A stretch of 64,000 nucleotides of DNA, from NCBI RefSeq assembly GCF_021049265.1, contig NZ_CP088018.1, positions 1,364,001 to 1,428,000 of the forward strand, read 5' to 3'. The position numbers and the translations under genes are program-made. The DNA comes from Ruania suaedae (GTDB lineage Bacteria; Actinomycetota; Actinomycetes; Actinomycetales; Beutenbergiaceae). Positions 1 to 7,461 of the stretch are shown here, in pieces. The first letter of the stretch is position 1. The number at the start of each line of letters is the position of its first letter. The notes under the pieces are model-generated. The model saw only the letters and a list, made by a program, of their open reading frames with translations, was not told the origin of the DNA and searched no databases.

Positions 1-2
1 AG

Positions 3-113
3 CTCGCCGAGATCGATGACCGGGGAAAGCTCTCGCTGCACGCGGTCGTCGACGAGGCCGGTTCGGACGAGGCGGCGGTCGAGTCCGAGGACTCCGCTGA
101 GCCCACGAGCTGA
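3..113 (+). CDS. pnp: Polyribonucleotide nucleotidyltransferase, C-terminal end (partial)
   Basis: The window opens inside this gene; codons begin at base 3 and end at a TGA at 111-113. The 36 residues visible start with the last strand of an S1 RNA-binding domain (AEIDDRGKLSL is the usual end of that domain in actinobacterial PNPase) and finish in an acidic tail rich in Asp, Glu and Ser. PNPase degrades RNA 3' to 5' by phosphorolysis and can add 3' tails. The next gene, an M16 peptidase starting 16 bp downstream, is its normal actinobacterial neighbour, which supports the call although the catalytic part lies outside the window. Confidence 0.8.
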   Translation, partial: LAEIDDRGKLSLHAVVDEAGSDEAAVESEDSAEPTS

Positions 114-129
114 TCACGGCCTGCCAGGC

Positions 130-1506
130 ATGACAGAGCTGATCCTGGGCCCGGCGGGTTCGCCGGGCACGGAGCTCACCGTGGAGACCGACGCGGGCGC
201 CGTGGTGCGCCGGTCGGTCCTCCCCGGCGGCATCCGGGTGCTGACCGAGGCGATGCCCGGTCAGCGCTCGGTCGCCGTCGGCGCCTGGGTGGCCGTCGGC
301 TCGCGCGACGAGACCGACGGCCACCACGGCTCCACCCACTTCCTCGAGCACCTGCTCTTCAAGGGCACCCCCAGCCGGGACGCGATGCAGATCGCCTCGG
401 CATTCGATGCCGTGGGCGGCGAGGCGAACGCCGCCACCGGTAAGGAGCACACCTGCTACTTCGCGCGGGTGCTGGACGCCGATCTGCCGATGGCCGTCGA
501 GGTGATCACGGACATGGTCACCTCCGCGGTGCTCGATGCCGACGAGTTCGCCAGCGAACGCGAGGTCATCCTCGAAGAGATCGCGATGAACGAGGACGAC
601 CCGGGCGACGTCGCGCATGAGCGGTTCTCCGCCCAGGTCTTCGGTGACCACGCGCTCGGCCGTCCGATCGGCGGCACCCCGCAGACCATTCGTGCGGTCC
701 CGCGTGAGGCGGTCCTGGAGCACTACCGGCGCACCTACGTCCCCTCCGAGCTGGTGGTCACCGCCGCCGGCAGCGTCGACCACGACGCGCTGTGCGCGCA
801 GGTGCTGGCCGCCGTGCGCAGCGGCGGATGGTCGTTGGACCCCGCGGCCGGACCCGCGCCGCGCCGCCGTGCGGGGGAGATCCCTCCGGCCTCCGGTATC
901 CCGACGACGCCCAGCACCCTGACCGTGCACCGGCGCACCGAGCAGGCGAACGTCCTGCTCGGCGGACTCGGCCTGCCCGCGGGCGATGCGCGGCGCTTCG
1001 ATCTCGCCGTACTCAACGCCGTACTCGGCGGATCGATGAGCTCGAGACTGTTCCAGGAGGTCCGCGAGAAGCGCGGCCTCGCCTATGCGGTGTACTCCTT
1101 CTCCGGTGGCTTCGCCGACGCCGGCATGTTCGGCCTCTACGCCGGCTGTGCCCCCGGGAAGGTCGAGCAGGTCGTCGACCTGCTGGAGGAGCAGTGGCGC
1201 CTGCTCGCCACCGAGCCGATCGGCAACGAGGAACTGGCCCGTGGCATCGGCCAGGTGTGCGGGCAGCTGGTCCTCGGCCTCGAGGACAACGGCTCCCGGA
1301 TGTCCCGGCTCGGCCGGACCGAGATCAGCACCGGTGAGCTGCTCACCGTGACCGAGACCCTGGAGCGCGTCCGGGCGGTGCGGGCCGAGGACGTACGCGC
1401 GCTCGCGTCGGACCTGCTCGAGCGACCGAGGCACTTGACCGTCGTCGGGCCGTTCGAGGAGGCCTTCCGCGGCCAAGGACGGCTGGAGACGGAGCGAGCG
1501 GCATGA
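130..1506 (+). CDS. M16 family zinc metallopeptidase (processing-peptidase-like)
   Basis: A 458-residue peptidase of the insulinase/mitochondrial processing peptidase family. The inverted zinc motif HxxEH is at residues 70-74 (HFLEH), where the two His bind zinc and the Glu is catalytic; the usual N-terminal active half is followed by an inactive half ending near LERPRHLTVVGPF. ATG 130 is chosen because the open frame further upstream overlaps pnp and is poorly conserved in character; the ATG lies 16 bp after the pnp stop. The stop overlaps the dapB start by 4 bp (ATGA), so the two are co-translated. In mycobacteria the gene at this place is called pepR. Substrate unknown; probably cytosolic, as no signal peptide is seen. 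Confidence 0.93.
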   Translation: MTELILGPAGSPGTELTVETDAGAVVRRSVLPGGIRVLTEAMPGQRSVAVGAWVAVGSRDETDGHHGSTHFLEHLLFKGTPSRDAMQIASAFDAVGGEANAATGKEHTCYFARVLDADLPMAVEVITDMVTSAVLDADEFASEREVILEEIAMNEDDPGDVAHERFSAQVFGDHALGRPIGGTPQTIRAVPREAVLEHYRRTYVPSELVVTAAGSVDHDALCAQVLAAVRSGGWSLDPAAGPAPRRRAGEIPPASGIPTTPSTLTVHRRTEQANVLLGGLGLPAGDARRFDLAVLNAVLGGSMSSRLFQEVREKRGLAYAVYSFSGGFADAGMFGLYAGCAPGKVEQVVDLLEEQWRLLATEPIGNEELARGIGQVCGQLVLGLEDNGSRMSRLGRTEISTGELLTVTETLERVRAVRAEDVRALASDLLERPRHLTVVGPFEEAFRGQGRLETERAA

Positions 1507-2279
1507 CGCAGCAGCATCTGAGTAGTGAGCGGACCGGACCGGTGCGGGTGGCCGTGCTCGGGGCGGCGGGGCGGATGGGTACCGCGGTGTGCGCGGCGGT
1601 CGAGGCCGCCGCCGACACCGAGCTCGTGGCGCGCCTGGATGTCGGCGATGACGTCTCCTCCCTGGCCGGCGTGGCCGACGTCGCCGTGGACTTCACGGTG
1701 CCCTCGGCGACCGAGGCCAACGTGCACGCCCTCATCGATGCCGGGGTGCACCCGGTCGTGGGCACCACCGGCTGGGACGGGGACGCGATCGCGCGGGTGC
1801 GTGAGCACCTGGAGCGGGACGGGCGCGGGCTCGGGGCGCTGGTGGCCCCGAACTTCGCCCTCTCGGCGGTGCTGGCGATGCAGTTCGCCGCGCAGGCAGC
1901 CCGCTACTTCGAGTCGGTCGAGATCGTGGAGCTGCACCACCCGAACAAGGTGGATGCGCCGTCGGGCACCGCAATGCACACCGCGCAGGCGATCGCACGA
2001 GCCCGGCAGGGGATGCCGGCGGCCCCGGACGCGACCGAGAGCGGCCTCGAGGGCGCACGCGGAGCGCTGGTGGACGGCGTCCCCGTGCACGCCGTCCGGT
2101 TGCGCGGCCTGGTGGCTCACGAGGAGATCCTGCTCGGCAACCCCGGTGAGCAGCTGACCATCCGCACCGACAGCTTCGAGCGCTCCTCCTTCATGCCGGG
2201 CGTGCTGCTGGCCGTGCGGACCGTCGGCACTCGTCCCGGCCTGTCCGTCGGGCTGGACGCCTACCTGGAGCTCGGCTGA
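1503..2279 (+). CDS. dapB: 4-hydroxy-tetrahydrodipicolinate reductase
   Basis: DapB reduces hydroxy-tetrahydrodipicolinate to tetrahydrodipicolinate with NAD(P)H, the second dedicated step of the lysine/diaminopimelate pathway. The 258-residue length is typical. The N-terminal nucleotide-binding loop is GAAGRMG near residues 20-26, and the C-terminal substrate-binding/catalytic segment is ELHHPNKVDAPSGTA, with the catalytic His pair at 145-146 and Lys149. The ATG overlaps the preceding peptidase stop by 4 bp. dapA follows about 670 bp later on the same strand, separated by a GNAT gene on the opposite strand, so the two dap genes are close but not one operon. Confidence 0.97.
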   Translation: MTQQHLSSERTGPVRVAVLGAAGRMGTAVCAAVEAAADTELVARLDVGDDVSSLAGVADVAVDFTVPSATEANVHALIDAGVHPVVGTTGWDGDAIARVREHLERDGRGLGALVAPNFALSAVLAMQFAAQAARYFESVEIVELHHPNKVDAPSGTAMHTAQAIARARQGMPAAPDATESGLEGARGALVDGVPVHAVRLRGLVAHEEILLGNPGEQLTIRTDSFERSSFMPGVLLAVRTVGTRPGLSVGLDAYLELG

Positions 2280-2298
2280 GGAGGCCGGCGCACCCCGG

Positions 2299-2850
2299 TC
2301 ACAGCAGGGCCGACCATGCCTCCTCGCGGACCTGCGAGCCGGCGACGTCCAGCACCCGGCGCACCCCGATCGGTTCCAGCCCGGCCGTGGTGAGGAAGTC
2401 CGCGCGGACCTGGTCGCCCTCGATCGTCCAGGCGCGCACGTGCGAGGCACCGGTCTTGCGCAGGATGTCGGTGCAGGCCGCGAGCAGGCGGGACCCGTGC
2501 CCGGCGCGGACGTGCTCCGGGTCGACCTCCAGCGCCACGACCTCCCCGGTCTCCTCGGTGCCCGGCGCCGGTGCGAGGGCGGCGAAGCCCACGACCGTCG
2601 GCCCGTCGCACGCCGTGAGCATCCGGTGCTTGGCCGAGGGCGGCGAGGTGATGGCCGAGCGCCACGCCCGCGCCAGGTCGTCCTCGTCGAGATCGTTCAG
2701 CGCCGTGACCGGGAGCGTGCCGGCGTGAGCCGAGCGCCAGGCCTGCGCCTGGATCCTGCCCAGGGCCGGGGCGTCCGAGGCGACCGAGGGCCGCACCGAC
2801 ACGTCGGCGTGCAGGTCGGCGGAGCCGGGGTGGGTGTGCGAGTGAGCCAT
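2299..2850 (-). CDS. GNAT family N-acetyltransferase
   Basis: A 183-residue acetyltransferase of the GNAT fold. The acetyl-CoA pyrophosphate loop is visible as VRAGHGSRLLAA (R-x-x-G-x-G), preceded by the central strand with GEVVALEVDPE. The protein begins with a His-rich stretch (MAHSHTHPGSADLHAD), which could bind metal but may be incidental. The ATG at 2850 is favoured by a TACGCT hexamer 6 nt upstream, which fits leaderless transcription. The gene lies between dapB (convergent) and dapA (divergent, 97 bp away) and its substrate cannot be predicted from sequence. Confidence 0.85.
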   Translation of the reverse strand: MAHSHTHPGSADLHADVSVRPSVASDAPALGRIQAQAWRSAHAGTLPVTALNDLDEDDLARAWRSAITSPPSAKHRMLTACDGPTVVGFAALAPAPGTEETGEVVALEVDPEHVRAGHGSRLLAACTDILRKTGASHVRAWTIEGDQVRADFLTTAGLEPIGVRRVLDVAGSQVREEAWSALL

Positions 2851-2856
2851 CGCTCC

Positions 2857-2862
2857 AGCGTA
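2857..2862 (-). promoter_or_regulatory. Leaderless -10 element of the GNAT gene
   Basis: TACGCT (TANNNT) on the minus strand ends 6 nt before the ATG at 2850, so transcription would begin at or beside the start codon. No Shine-Dalgarno sequence is needed or seen. Confidence 0.55.
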
Positions 2863-2934
2863 GGCGGTGGTGATCCTCACAGGCGCCCGGCCTCGCGTAC
2901 GCGTGTGCGAGCCGCCGGCGCCGGGCGGAGGCGG

Positions 2935-2940
2935 TAACGT
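2935..2940 (+). promoter_or_regulatory. Leaderless -10 element of dapA
   Basis: TAACGT ends 7 nt before the dapA ATG at 2948. The spacing fits a leaderless transcript, and it decides for this ATG over in-frame codons further upstream. Confidence 0.55.
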
Positions 2941-2947
2941 CGTCCCC

Positions 2948-3865
2948 ATGTCCCGCTCGTCGCGCCCCTCGCGCTCCTTCGGTTCGGTCAGCATCGCCAT
3001 GGTGACTCCGATGAGACCCGACGGCACGATCGATGTCGGCACCGCCCGGCGGCTGGCCCGCCACCTCGTGGACAGCGGCGCCGATGGGCTAGTGCTCAAC
3101 GGCACCACCGGCGAGTCCCCGACGACGCACCAGCCCGAGAAGGACGAGTTCGTGGCCGCCGTCGTGGACGAGGTCGGCGCCGAGGCGATGATCATCGCCG
3201 GCGCGGGATCGAACGACACCGCGCACGCCGTGCGGATCGCCGAGGCCGCCGAGCGCACCGGCGCGCACGGGCTGCTCGTGGTCTCCCCCTACTACAACCG
3301 GCCCTCCCAGGAGGGTGTCTACCGCCACCTGCGCGCCATCGTGGAGTCCACCAGCCTGCCGGCGATGCTCTATGACATCCCCGGGCGCACCGGCGTGGCC
3401 ATCGGCGACGAGATCCTCGACCGGCTCGCCGAGCACCCCCAGATCCGGGCGGTCAAGGACGCGACCGGTAACGTCGCCCAGGGCTTCGACCGGATGCGAC
3501 GTACCGGGCTGGAGTACTACTCCGGCGACGACAACCTCAACCTGGCCTGGCTCGTGCACGGCGCCTCCGGCGTCGTCTCGGTGGTCGGCCACGTCGAGGC
3601 GCAGCGCTACTCCCAGATGGTCGGGGCGGTGGACTCCGGTGACCTCTACCTCGCCCGTGAGCTCTCCGCCCAGCTGGCCCCCGTGGTCGAGGCCATCATG
3701 GGCACCGGCCAGGGCGCTGTCATGGCCAAGGCGGCCCTGCAGCTGCAGGGCCACCTCCCGCACCGCTCGGTGCGCTCGCCGCTCGTCGAGGCCCATGCCG
3801 CCGAGATGGCAGACTTGCGCACCGCATTGACCCTGCACGGACTACTTGAGGACTCCGATCGATGA
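2948..3865 (+). CDS. dapA: 4-hydroxy-tetrahydrodipicolinate synthase
   Basis: DapA condenses pyruvate with aspartate semialdehyde, the committed step toward lysine and diaminopimelate. The product has 305 residues, slightly longer than the usual 290-300 because of a Ser/Arg-rich start. Key features of the (beta/alpha)8 class I aldolase family are present: NGTTGES for substrate binding, Tyr142 in YDIPGRTG, and the Schiff-base Lys170 in AVKDATG. The start at 2948 is supported by the leaderless -10 just upstream. The stop overlaps the rnj start by 4 bp, giving a dapA-rnj operon, a common actinobacterial arrangement. Confidence 0.97.
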   Translation: MSRSSRPSRSFGSVSIAMVTPMRPDGTIDVGTARRLARHLVDSGADGLVLNGTTGESPTTHQPEKDEFVAAVVDEVGAEAMIIAGAGSNDTAHAVRIAEAAERTGAHGLLVVSPYYNRPSQEGVYRHLRAIVESTSLPAMLYDIPGRTGVAIGDEILDRLAEHPQIRAVKDATGNVAQGFDRMRRTGLEYYSGDDNLNLAWLVHGASGVVSVVGHVEAQRYSQMVGAVDSGDLYLARELSAQLAPVVEAIMGTGQGAVMAKAALQLQGHLPHRSVRSPLVEAHAAEMADLRTALTLHGLLEDSDR

Positions 3866-5547
3866 GCCATCCCCACCCTGACCTCACGCTCCCCGGCCCG
3901 CTGGCACCGGGAGCGCTCCGGATCGTCCCGCTCGGCGGTCTGGGCGAGGTCGGCCGGAACATGGCCGTGCTCGAGTTCGGCAAGCGCCTGCTGATCATCG
4001 ACTGCGGTGTCCTCTTCCCCGAGGACCACCAGCCGGGGGTGGACCTGATCCTCCCGGACTTCAGCTACCTCGAAGGCCGGATGGATCAGATCGAGGCGAT
4101 CGTCCTCACCCACGGGCACGAGGACCACATCGGCGCGGTCCCGTACCTGTTGCGCCTGCGCAAGGACATCCCCATCGTCGGATCCAAGCTCTCGCTGGCG
4201 TTCATCGCCGCCAAGCTCAAAGAGCACCGGATCAAGCCGGTGCTGCGTGAGGTGGCGGAGGGCCAGCGCCGCAAGTTCGGGGCCTTCGACCTCGAGTTCG
4301 TCGCCGTGAACCACTCGATCCCGGACGCGCTCGCCGTGGCCGTGCGCACGCCGGCCGGTCTGGTGCTGCACACGGGCGACTTCAAGATGGACCAGCTGCC
4401 GCTGGACTCGCGCATCACCGACCTCCGCGCCTTCGCCCGCCTGGGGGAGGAGGGCGTGGACCTGTTCATGACCGACTCCACCAACGCCGAGGTGCCGGGC
4501 TTCACCACCTCCGAGCGCGACATCGGCCCGGTGCTGGACGGAGTGTTCGCGCAGGCCGAGGGCCGGATCGTGGTGGCCTCCTTCTCCTCGCACGTCCACC
4601 GCGTGCAGCAGGTGCTGGATGCCGCGGAGGCGCACGGACGCCGGGTCGCGCTGGTCGGCCGCTCGATGGTGCGCAACATGACGATCGCCTCCGAGCTCGG
4701 CTACCTGAACGTCCCCGACGGCGTACTGATCGACGTCAAGAAGATCGACGACCTGCCCGAGGACCGGATGGTGCTGATGTGTACCGGCTCGCAGGGCGAG
4801 CCGATGGCAGCCCTCTCGCGGATCGCCAACCGGGACCACCGCGTCTCGGTCGGGCCCGGGGACACCGTCATCCTCGCGTCCTCGCTGATCCCCGGCAACG
4901 AGAACGCCGTCTTCCGCATCATCAATGGCCTCATCCGGCTCGGTGCGAAGGTGGTGCACCAGGCGAACGCCCGCGTGCACGTCTCCGGGCACGCCTCGGC
5001 CGGTGAGCTGCTGTACTGCTACAACATCGTCCGACCGAAGAACGTGATGCCGGTCCACGGTGAGGTGCGCCACCTCGTGGCCAACGGGGCGCTCGCCGTC
5101 AAGACCGGCGTCCCGCCCGAGCGGGTCGTGCTCGCCGAGGACGGCGTCGTGGTCGATCTCGTCGACGGGAAGGCGCGTATCGCGGGCGCCGTGCCCTGCG
5201 GGTACGTCTTCGTCGACGGCTCGTCCGTGGGTGACGTCACCGAGACCGAGCTGAAGGATCGCCGGATCCTGAGCGAGGAGGGCTTCATCTCGATCTTCGC
5301 CGTCGTGGACTCCTCCACCGGCGAGGTGGTGGCCGGGCCGGAGCTCCACGTCCGGGGTGTGGCCGAGGGTGAGGACAAGCTCGCGGCGATCGTGCCGGAG
5401 GTGCGCAAGGCACTCGCCGATGCGGCGGCCGGCGGATCCACCGACACCCACCAGCTGCAGCAGGTGATCCGGCGGGTCGTCGGGCGCTACGCCTCGACCA
5501 AGCTGAAGCGACGCCCGATGATCATCCCGGTGGTCGTGGAGTCCTGA
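3862..5547 (+). CDS. rnj: Ribonuclease J
   Basis: A 561-residue metallo-beta-lactamase/beta-CASP nuclease that combines 5'-3' exoribonuclease and endoribonuclease activity in mRNA decay and rRNA maturation. The metal site HxHxDH is at residues 84-89 (HGHEDH); later metal ligands are seen in NHSIPDA and HTGDFKMD, and the beta-CASP motifs in TDSTNAE and HVSGHAS. The C-terminal domain ends in the KRRPMIIPVVVES segment typical of the family. It overlaps dapA by 4 bp. Its last 26 bp overlap the 3' end of the convergent tetR gene, so the two mRNAs are antisense there. Confidence 0.97.
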   Translation: MSHPHPDLTLPGPLAPGALRIVPLGGLGEVGRNMAVLEFGKRLLIIDCGVLFPEDHQPGVDLILPDFSYLEGRMDQIEAIVLTHGHEDHIGAVPYLLRLRKDIPIVGSKLSLAFIAAKLKEHRIKPVLREVAEGQRRKFGAFDLEFVAVNHSIPDALAVAVRTPAGLVLHTGDFKMDQLPLDSRITDLRAFARLGEEGVDLFMTDSTNAEVPGFTTSERDIGPVLDGVFAQAEGRIVVASFSSHVHRVQQVLDAAEAHGRRVALVGRSMVRNMTIASELGYLNVPDGVLIDVKKIDDLPEDRMVLMCTGSQGEPMAALSRIANRDHRVSVGPGDTVILASSLIPGNENAVFRIINGLIRLGAKVVHQANARVHVSGHASAGELLYCYNIVRPKNVMPVHGEVRHLVANGALAVKTGVPPERVVLAEDGVVVDLVDGKARIAGAVPCGYVFVDGSSVGDVTETELKDRRILSEEGFISIFAVVDSSTGEVVAGPELHVRGVAEGEDKLAAIVPEVRKALADAAAGGSTDTHQLQQVIRRVVGRYASTKLKRRPMIIPVVVES

Positions 5548-6160
5548 TCCGCTCGGTGCTCTCGGATGGGTCGTCGCCACCCCCGCCGACCCTGCTGTCC
5601 GTGGCGGCCGAGCCGGTGAGAGCCGCGCGGTAGCGGCGCTCCCGTTCCTCGGCGTCACCCGGCAGCAGGCCGGCCAGCTCGAGCCCGACGAGCCCGTGCA
5701 CGAGCGCCCACAGCCGGATCGCCTCGGTCGTGGTCGCGGCCTCGGTGGCCCGCGGGTACCGCCGTGCGACCGCGTCCCTGAGCACCAGGAAGGTGGGTTC
5801 GGCCGTGCTGTCGGCGCCCGCGCGCAGTCCGGAGCCGAACATGACCTGATAGAAGTGCGGGTCGTCTAGGGCACTGCGCCGGTACGCGAGGCCGAGGGCG
5901 AACAGGTCGGCTGCCGGCTCGCCCGTCCGCGGTGCCGCGACCAGGTGGGCGGCGAAGCGGCGCAACCCCTCCTGGATCACCGCAGCGACGAGCTCGTCGC
6001 GCCCACCGAACAGGGCGTAGACGGCGGCCGTGGTGGTCTCGGCGTCGGCGGCCAGGCGCCGCAGCGAGACGCCGTCGGCGCCGTGGGTGGAGACGAGCCG
6101 GGAGGCGTGGTCGAGCAGGCGCCGTCGGACGGCGTCGTCGTATCGGCGAGGTCTGGCCAC
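5522..6160 (-). CDS. TetR/AcrR family transcriptional regulator
   Basis: A 212-residue repressor. The N-terminal 60 residues form a TetR helix-turn-helix (SLRRLAADAETTTAAVYALF); the rest is a ligand-binding domain of the WHG/TetR_C type (YRRSALDDPHFYQVMF). The GTG at 6160 is chosen because a TAGCAT hexamer lies 6 nt upstream (leaderless) and no in-frame ATG fits. It is divergent from the small membrane protein gene at 6240 and a near-perfect 34-bp palindrome (6189-6222) lies between them, so it most likely represses that gene and perhaps itself. The inducer is unknown. The 3' end overlaps rnj by 26 bp. Confidence 0.9.
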   Translation of the reverse strand: MARPRRYDDAVRRRLLDHASRLVSTHGADGVSLRRLAADAETTTAAVYALFGGRDELVAAVIQEGLRRFAAHLVAAPRTGEPAADLFALGLAYRRSALDDPHFYQVMFGSGLRAGADSTAEPTFLVLRDAVARRYPRATEAATTTEAIRLWALVHGLVGLELAGLLPGDAEERERRYRAALTGSAATDSRVGGGGDDPSESTERIRTPRPPG

Positions 6161-6166
6161 CCGCCC

Positions 6167-6172
6167 ATGCTA
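6167..6172 (-). promoter_or_regulatory. Leaderless -10 element of the tetR gene
   Basis: TAGCAT on the minus strand ends 6 nt before the GTG at 6160. It lies just outside the operator palindrome that begins at 6189, so a repressor bound there would cover the -35 side. Confidence 0.5.
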
Positions 6173-6177
6173 AGGCC

Positions 6178-6183
6178 TTGACA
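6178..6183 (+). promoter_or_regulatory. -35 element for the 4-TM membrane protein gene
   Basis: A perfect TTGACA sits 6 bp upstream of the operator palindrome. The -10 is less clear (TTGCTA at 6203-6208 is the nearest candidate, spacer 19), and it lies in the middle of the palindrome, so a bound repressor would block the promoter. Confidence 0.45.
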
Positions 6184-6188
6184 TGCCA

Positions 6189-6222
6189 TTTCCGAACAGT
6201 GTTTGCTAACGCTGTTCGGAAA
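6189..6222. promoter_or_regulatory. Near-perfect 34-bp palindrome, probable TetR operator
   Basis: The arms TTTCCGAACAG (6189-6199) and CTGTTCGGAAA (6212-6222) are perfect reverse complements around a 12-bp centre in which eight of twelve positions also pair. It lies in the 79-bp gap between the divergent tetR and 4-TM genes, the usual place for a TetR operator. The size and symmetry fit two repressor dimers or one dimer with long arms. Confidence 0.75.
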
Positions 6223-6239
6223 CCTCGTCACAGGGAGAC

Positions 6240-6647
6240 ATGATGCTGTCCGATGCTGCTGCCACCACCGCCGGAATCGTCCTGATCGCCGCCGTCACGG
6301 TGACCACGGGCGGAGCGTTTCTCGCCCGGGTCGCCTCGGGCAGGGTGGCGGCCACCGAATTCCAGCGCACCTTCTACCGTGCCGGTCACGGTCACGCCGG
6401 GGTGCTCATCGTCTTCGGCCTGGTGTGCCTGATCCTGGCCGAGTCCACCTCGCTGACCGGCGGGTGGGCGTGGCTGGCTCGCTCGGGGGTGCTGGTCGCC
6501 GCGATCGTGATGCCCGCCGGCTTCTTCCTCTCGGCGATCGGCGCCGGGCGCACCTCCCCGAGCCGATGGGTCGTGCTGCTCTGGGCGGGGGCCGCCCTGC
6601 TGGTCGGAGGGCTCCTCACGCTCGCCGTCGGGTTGCTCACCGGGTGA
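6240..6647 (+). CDS. Small 4-TM membrane protein under TetR control
   Basis: A 135-residue integral membrane protein with predicted helices at about residues 11-31, 52-68, 82-101 and 110-132. The segment FYRAGHGHAGVL ahead of the second helix carries two His in a GHGH pattern, which resembles a conserved feature of uncharacterised actinobacterial membrane proteins and could bind metal or a cofactor; this is a guess from composition. A Shine-Dalgarno AGGGAGA lies just before the tandem ATGATG start. The divergent TetR gene and the shared operator suggest induction by a small molecule. I do not recognise a function. Confidence 0.7.
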   Translation: MMLSDAAATTAGIVLIAAVTVTTGGAFLARVASGRVAATEFQRTFYRAGHGHAGVLIVFGLVCLILAESTSLTGGWAWLARSGVLVAAIVMPAGFFLSAIGAGRTSPSRWVVLLWAGAALLVGGLLTLAVGLLTG

Positions 6648-6720
6648 GGCGGGTGGCGGAAGGGGTGCCGTGGACGGGTCGACTGTGCCACGATCGCCCT
6701 ATCCGGCTCGAGGAGTGCTC

Positions 6721-7353
6721 ATGGCCCGTCCCGTCCTGCGCGCGTCGCCTGCGCTGCCCGTGCTGCCCGTGCTGATGGCCGTGCTCGCGCTCGTGGCCTG
6801 CGCCCCCGACGCCGGTACCGGTAGCCAGGGCGGCACGACACCGGCCTCGCCGAGCCCAGCCGAGGAGGCGGAACCGGCCGAGAGCACGCCGTCCGAGCCC
6901 TCGCCCGAACCTACGGCCGAATCCTCGCTCGAGGCGGTCGTGACCGGACCGCAGGCCTGCGGGTCGGTGGTCTCCACCATCGGGGAGACGCTGACGGTCG
7001 AGATCATCGCCGGGGACCTCGATTGCGTCGCCGCCGAGGAACTGCTCGACACCTACTACAACGATCCGCCGTCGATCCCGGAAGGCAGTGGCGCCTACCT
7101 CACCATCGGCGAGTGGGAGTGCAACTCCTCCTCCAGCCAGGAACCGGGCCGGGCATCCACCTGCCGGCACCCCGGCGGCGGCGAGATCGTGAGCCTGCCT
7201 GCTGAGGGCGGCGCGCCGACTCCGGCGGAGGACGGCTACTGCGAGCAGATCGATGACCCCACGCTCGACCAGCTCTTCGGAGACGAGCCCCACGACGAGC
7301 AGGTCTGTGAGACCTACATCGCCGGCGAGAATGCGATCGACCAGGCCGACTGA
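6721..7353 (+). CDS. Putative secreted lipoprotein
   Basis: A 210-residue protein with a lipoprotein signal peptide: positively charged start, hydrophobic core to residue 25 and lipobox LVAC with Cys27. A Ser/Pro/Glu-rich linker (residues 30-75) leads to a small domain with several Cys (PQACGSVV, DLDCVAAEEL, EWECNSS, STCRHP, GYCEQI, EQVCETY) that probably forms disulfides outside the cell. The ATG has a GAGGAG 5 nt upstream; the in-frame codon at 6670 lacks one. No family was recognised. It is not clearly in an operon with ftsK, which starts 108 bp later with its own ribosome site. Confidence 0.75.
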   Translation: MARPVLRASPALPVLPVLMAVLALVACAPDAGTGSQGGTTPASPSPAEEAEPAESTPSEPSPEPTAESSLEAVVTGPQACGSVVSTIGETLTVEIIAGDLDCVAAEELLDTYYNDPPSIPEGSGAYLTIGEWECNSSSSQEPGRASTCRHPGGGEIVSLPAEGGAPTPAEDGYCEQIDDPTLDQLFGDEPHDEQVCETYIAGENAIDQAD

Positions 7354-7414
7354 TCCGCCTCCGCCCGCGTGTCAGTCGGCGCGCCTGCCGGCCTCGACTG
7401 GTTGAGTAGAGCCC

Positions 7415-7426
7415 GACAGGCCTGTC
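7415..7426. repeat. 12-bp perfect palindrome upstream of ftsK
   Basis: GACAGGCCTGTC lies 36 bp before the ftsK ATG. It could be a regulator site or a small hairpin in the leader. No known motif was matched. Confidence 0.3.
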
Positions 7427-7461
7427 TCGGCATGCCTGACTGAGGAGGGACGAGACACATC

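Noticed and set aside
16-129. Longer form of the M16 peptidase starting at 16
   Set aside because: It would overlap pnp by nearly 100 bp in another frame and adds an Arg/Ser-rich leader without family resemblance.
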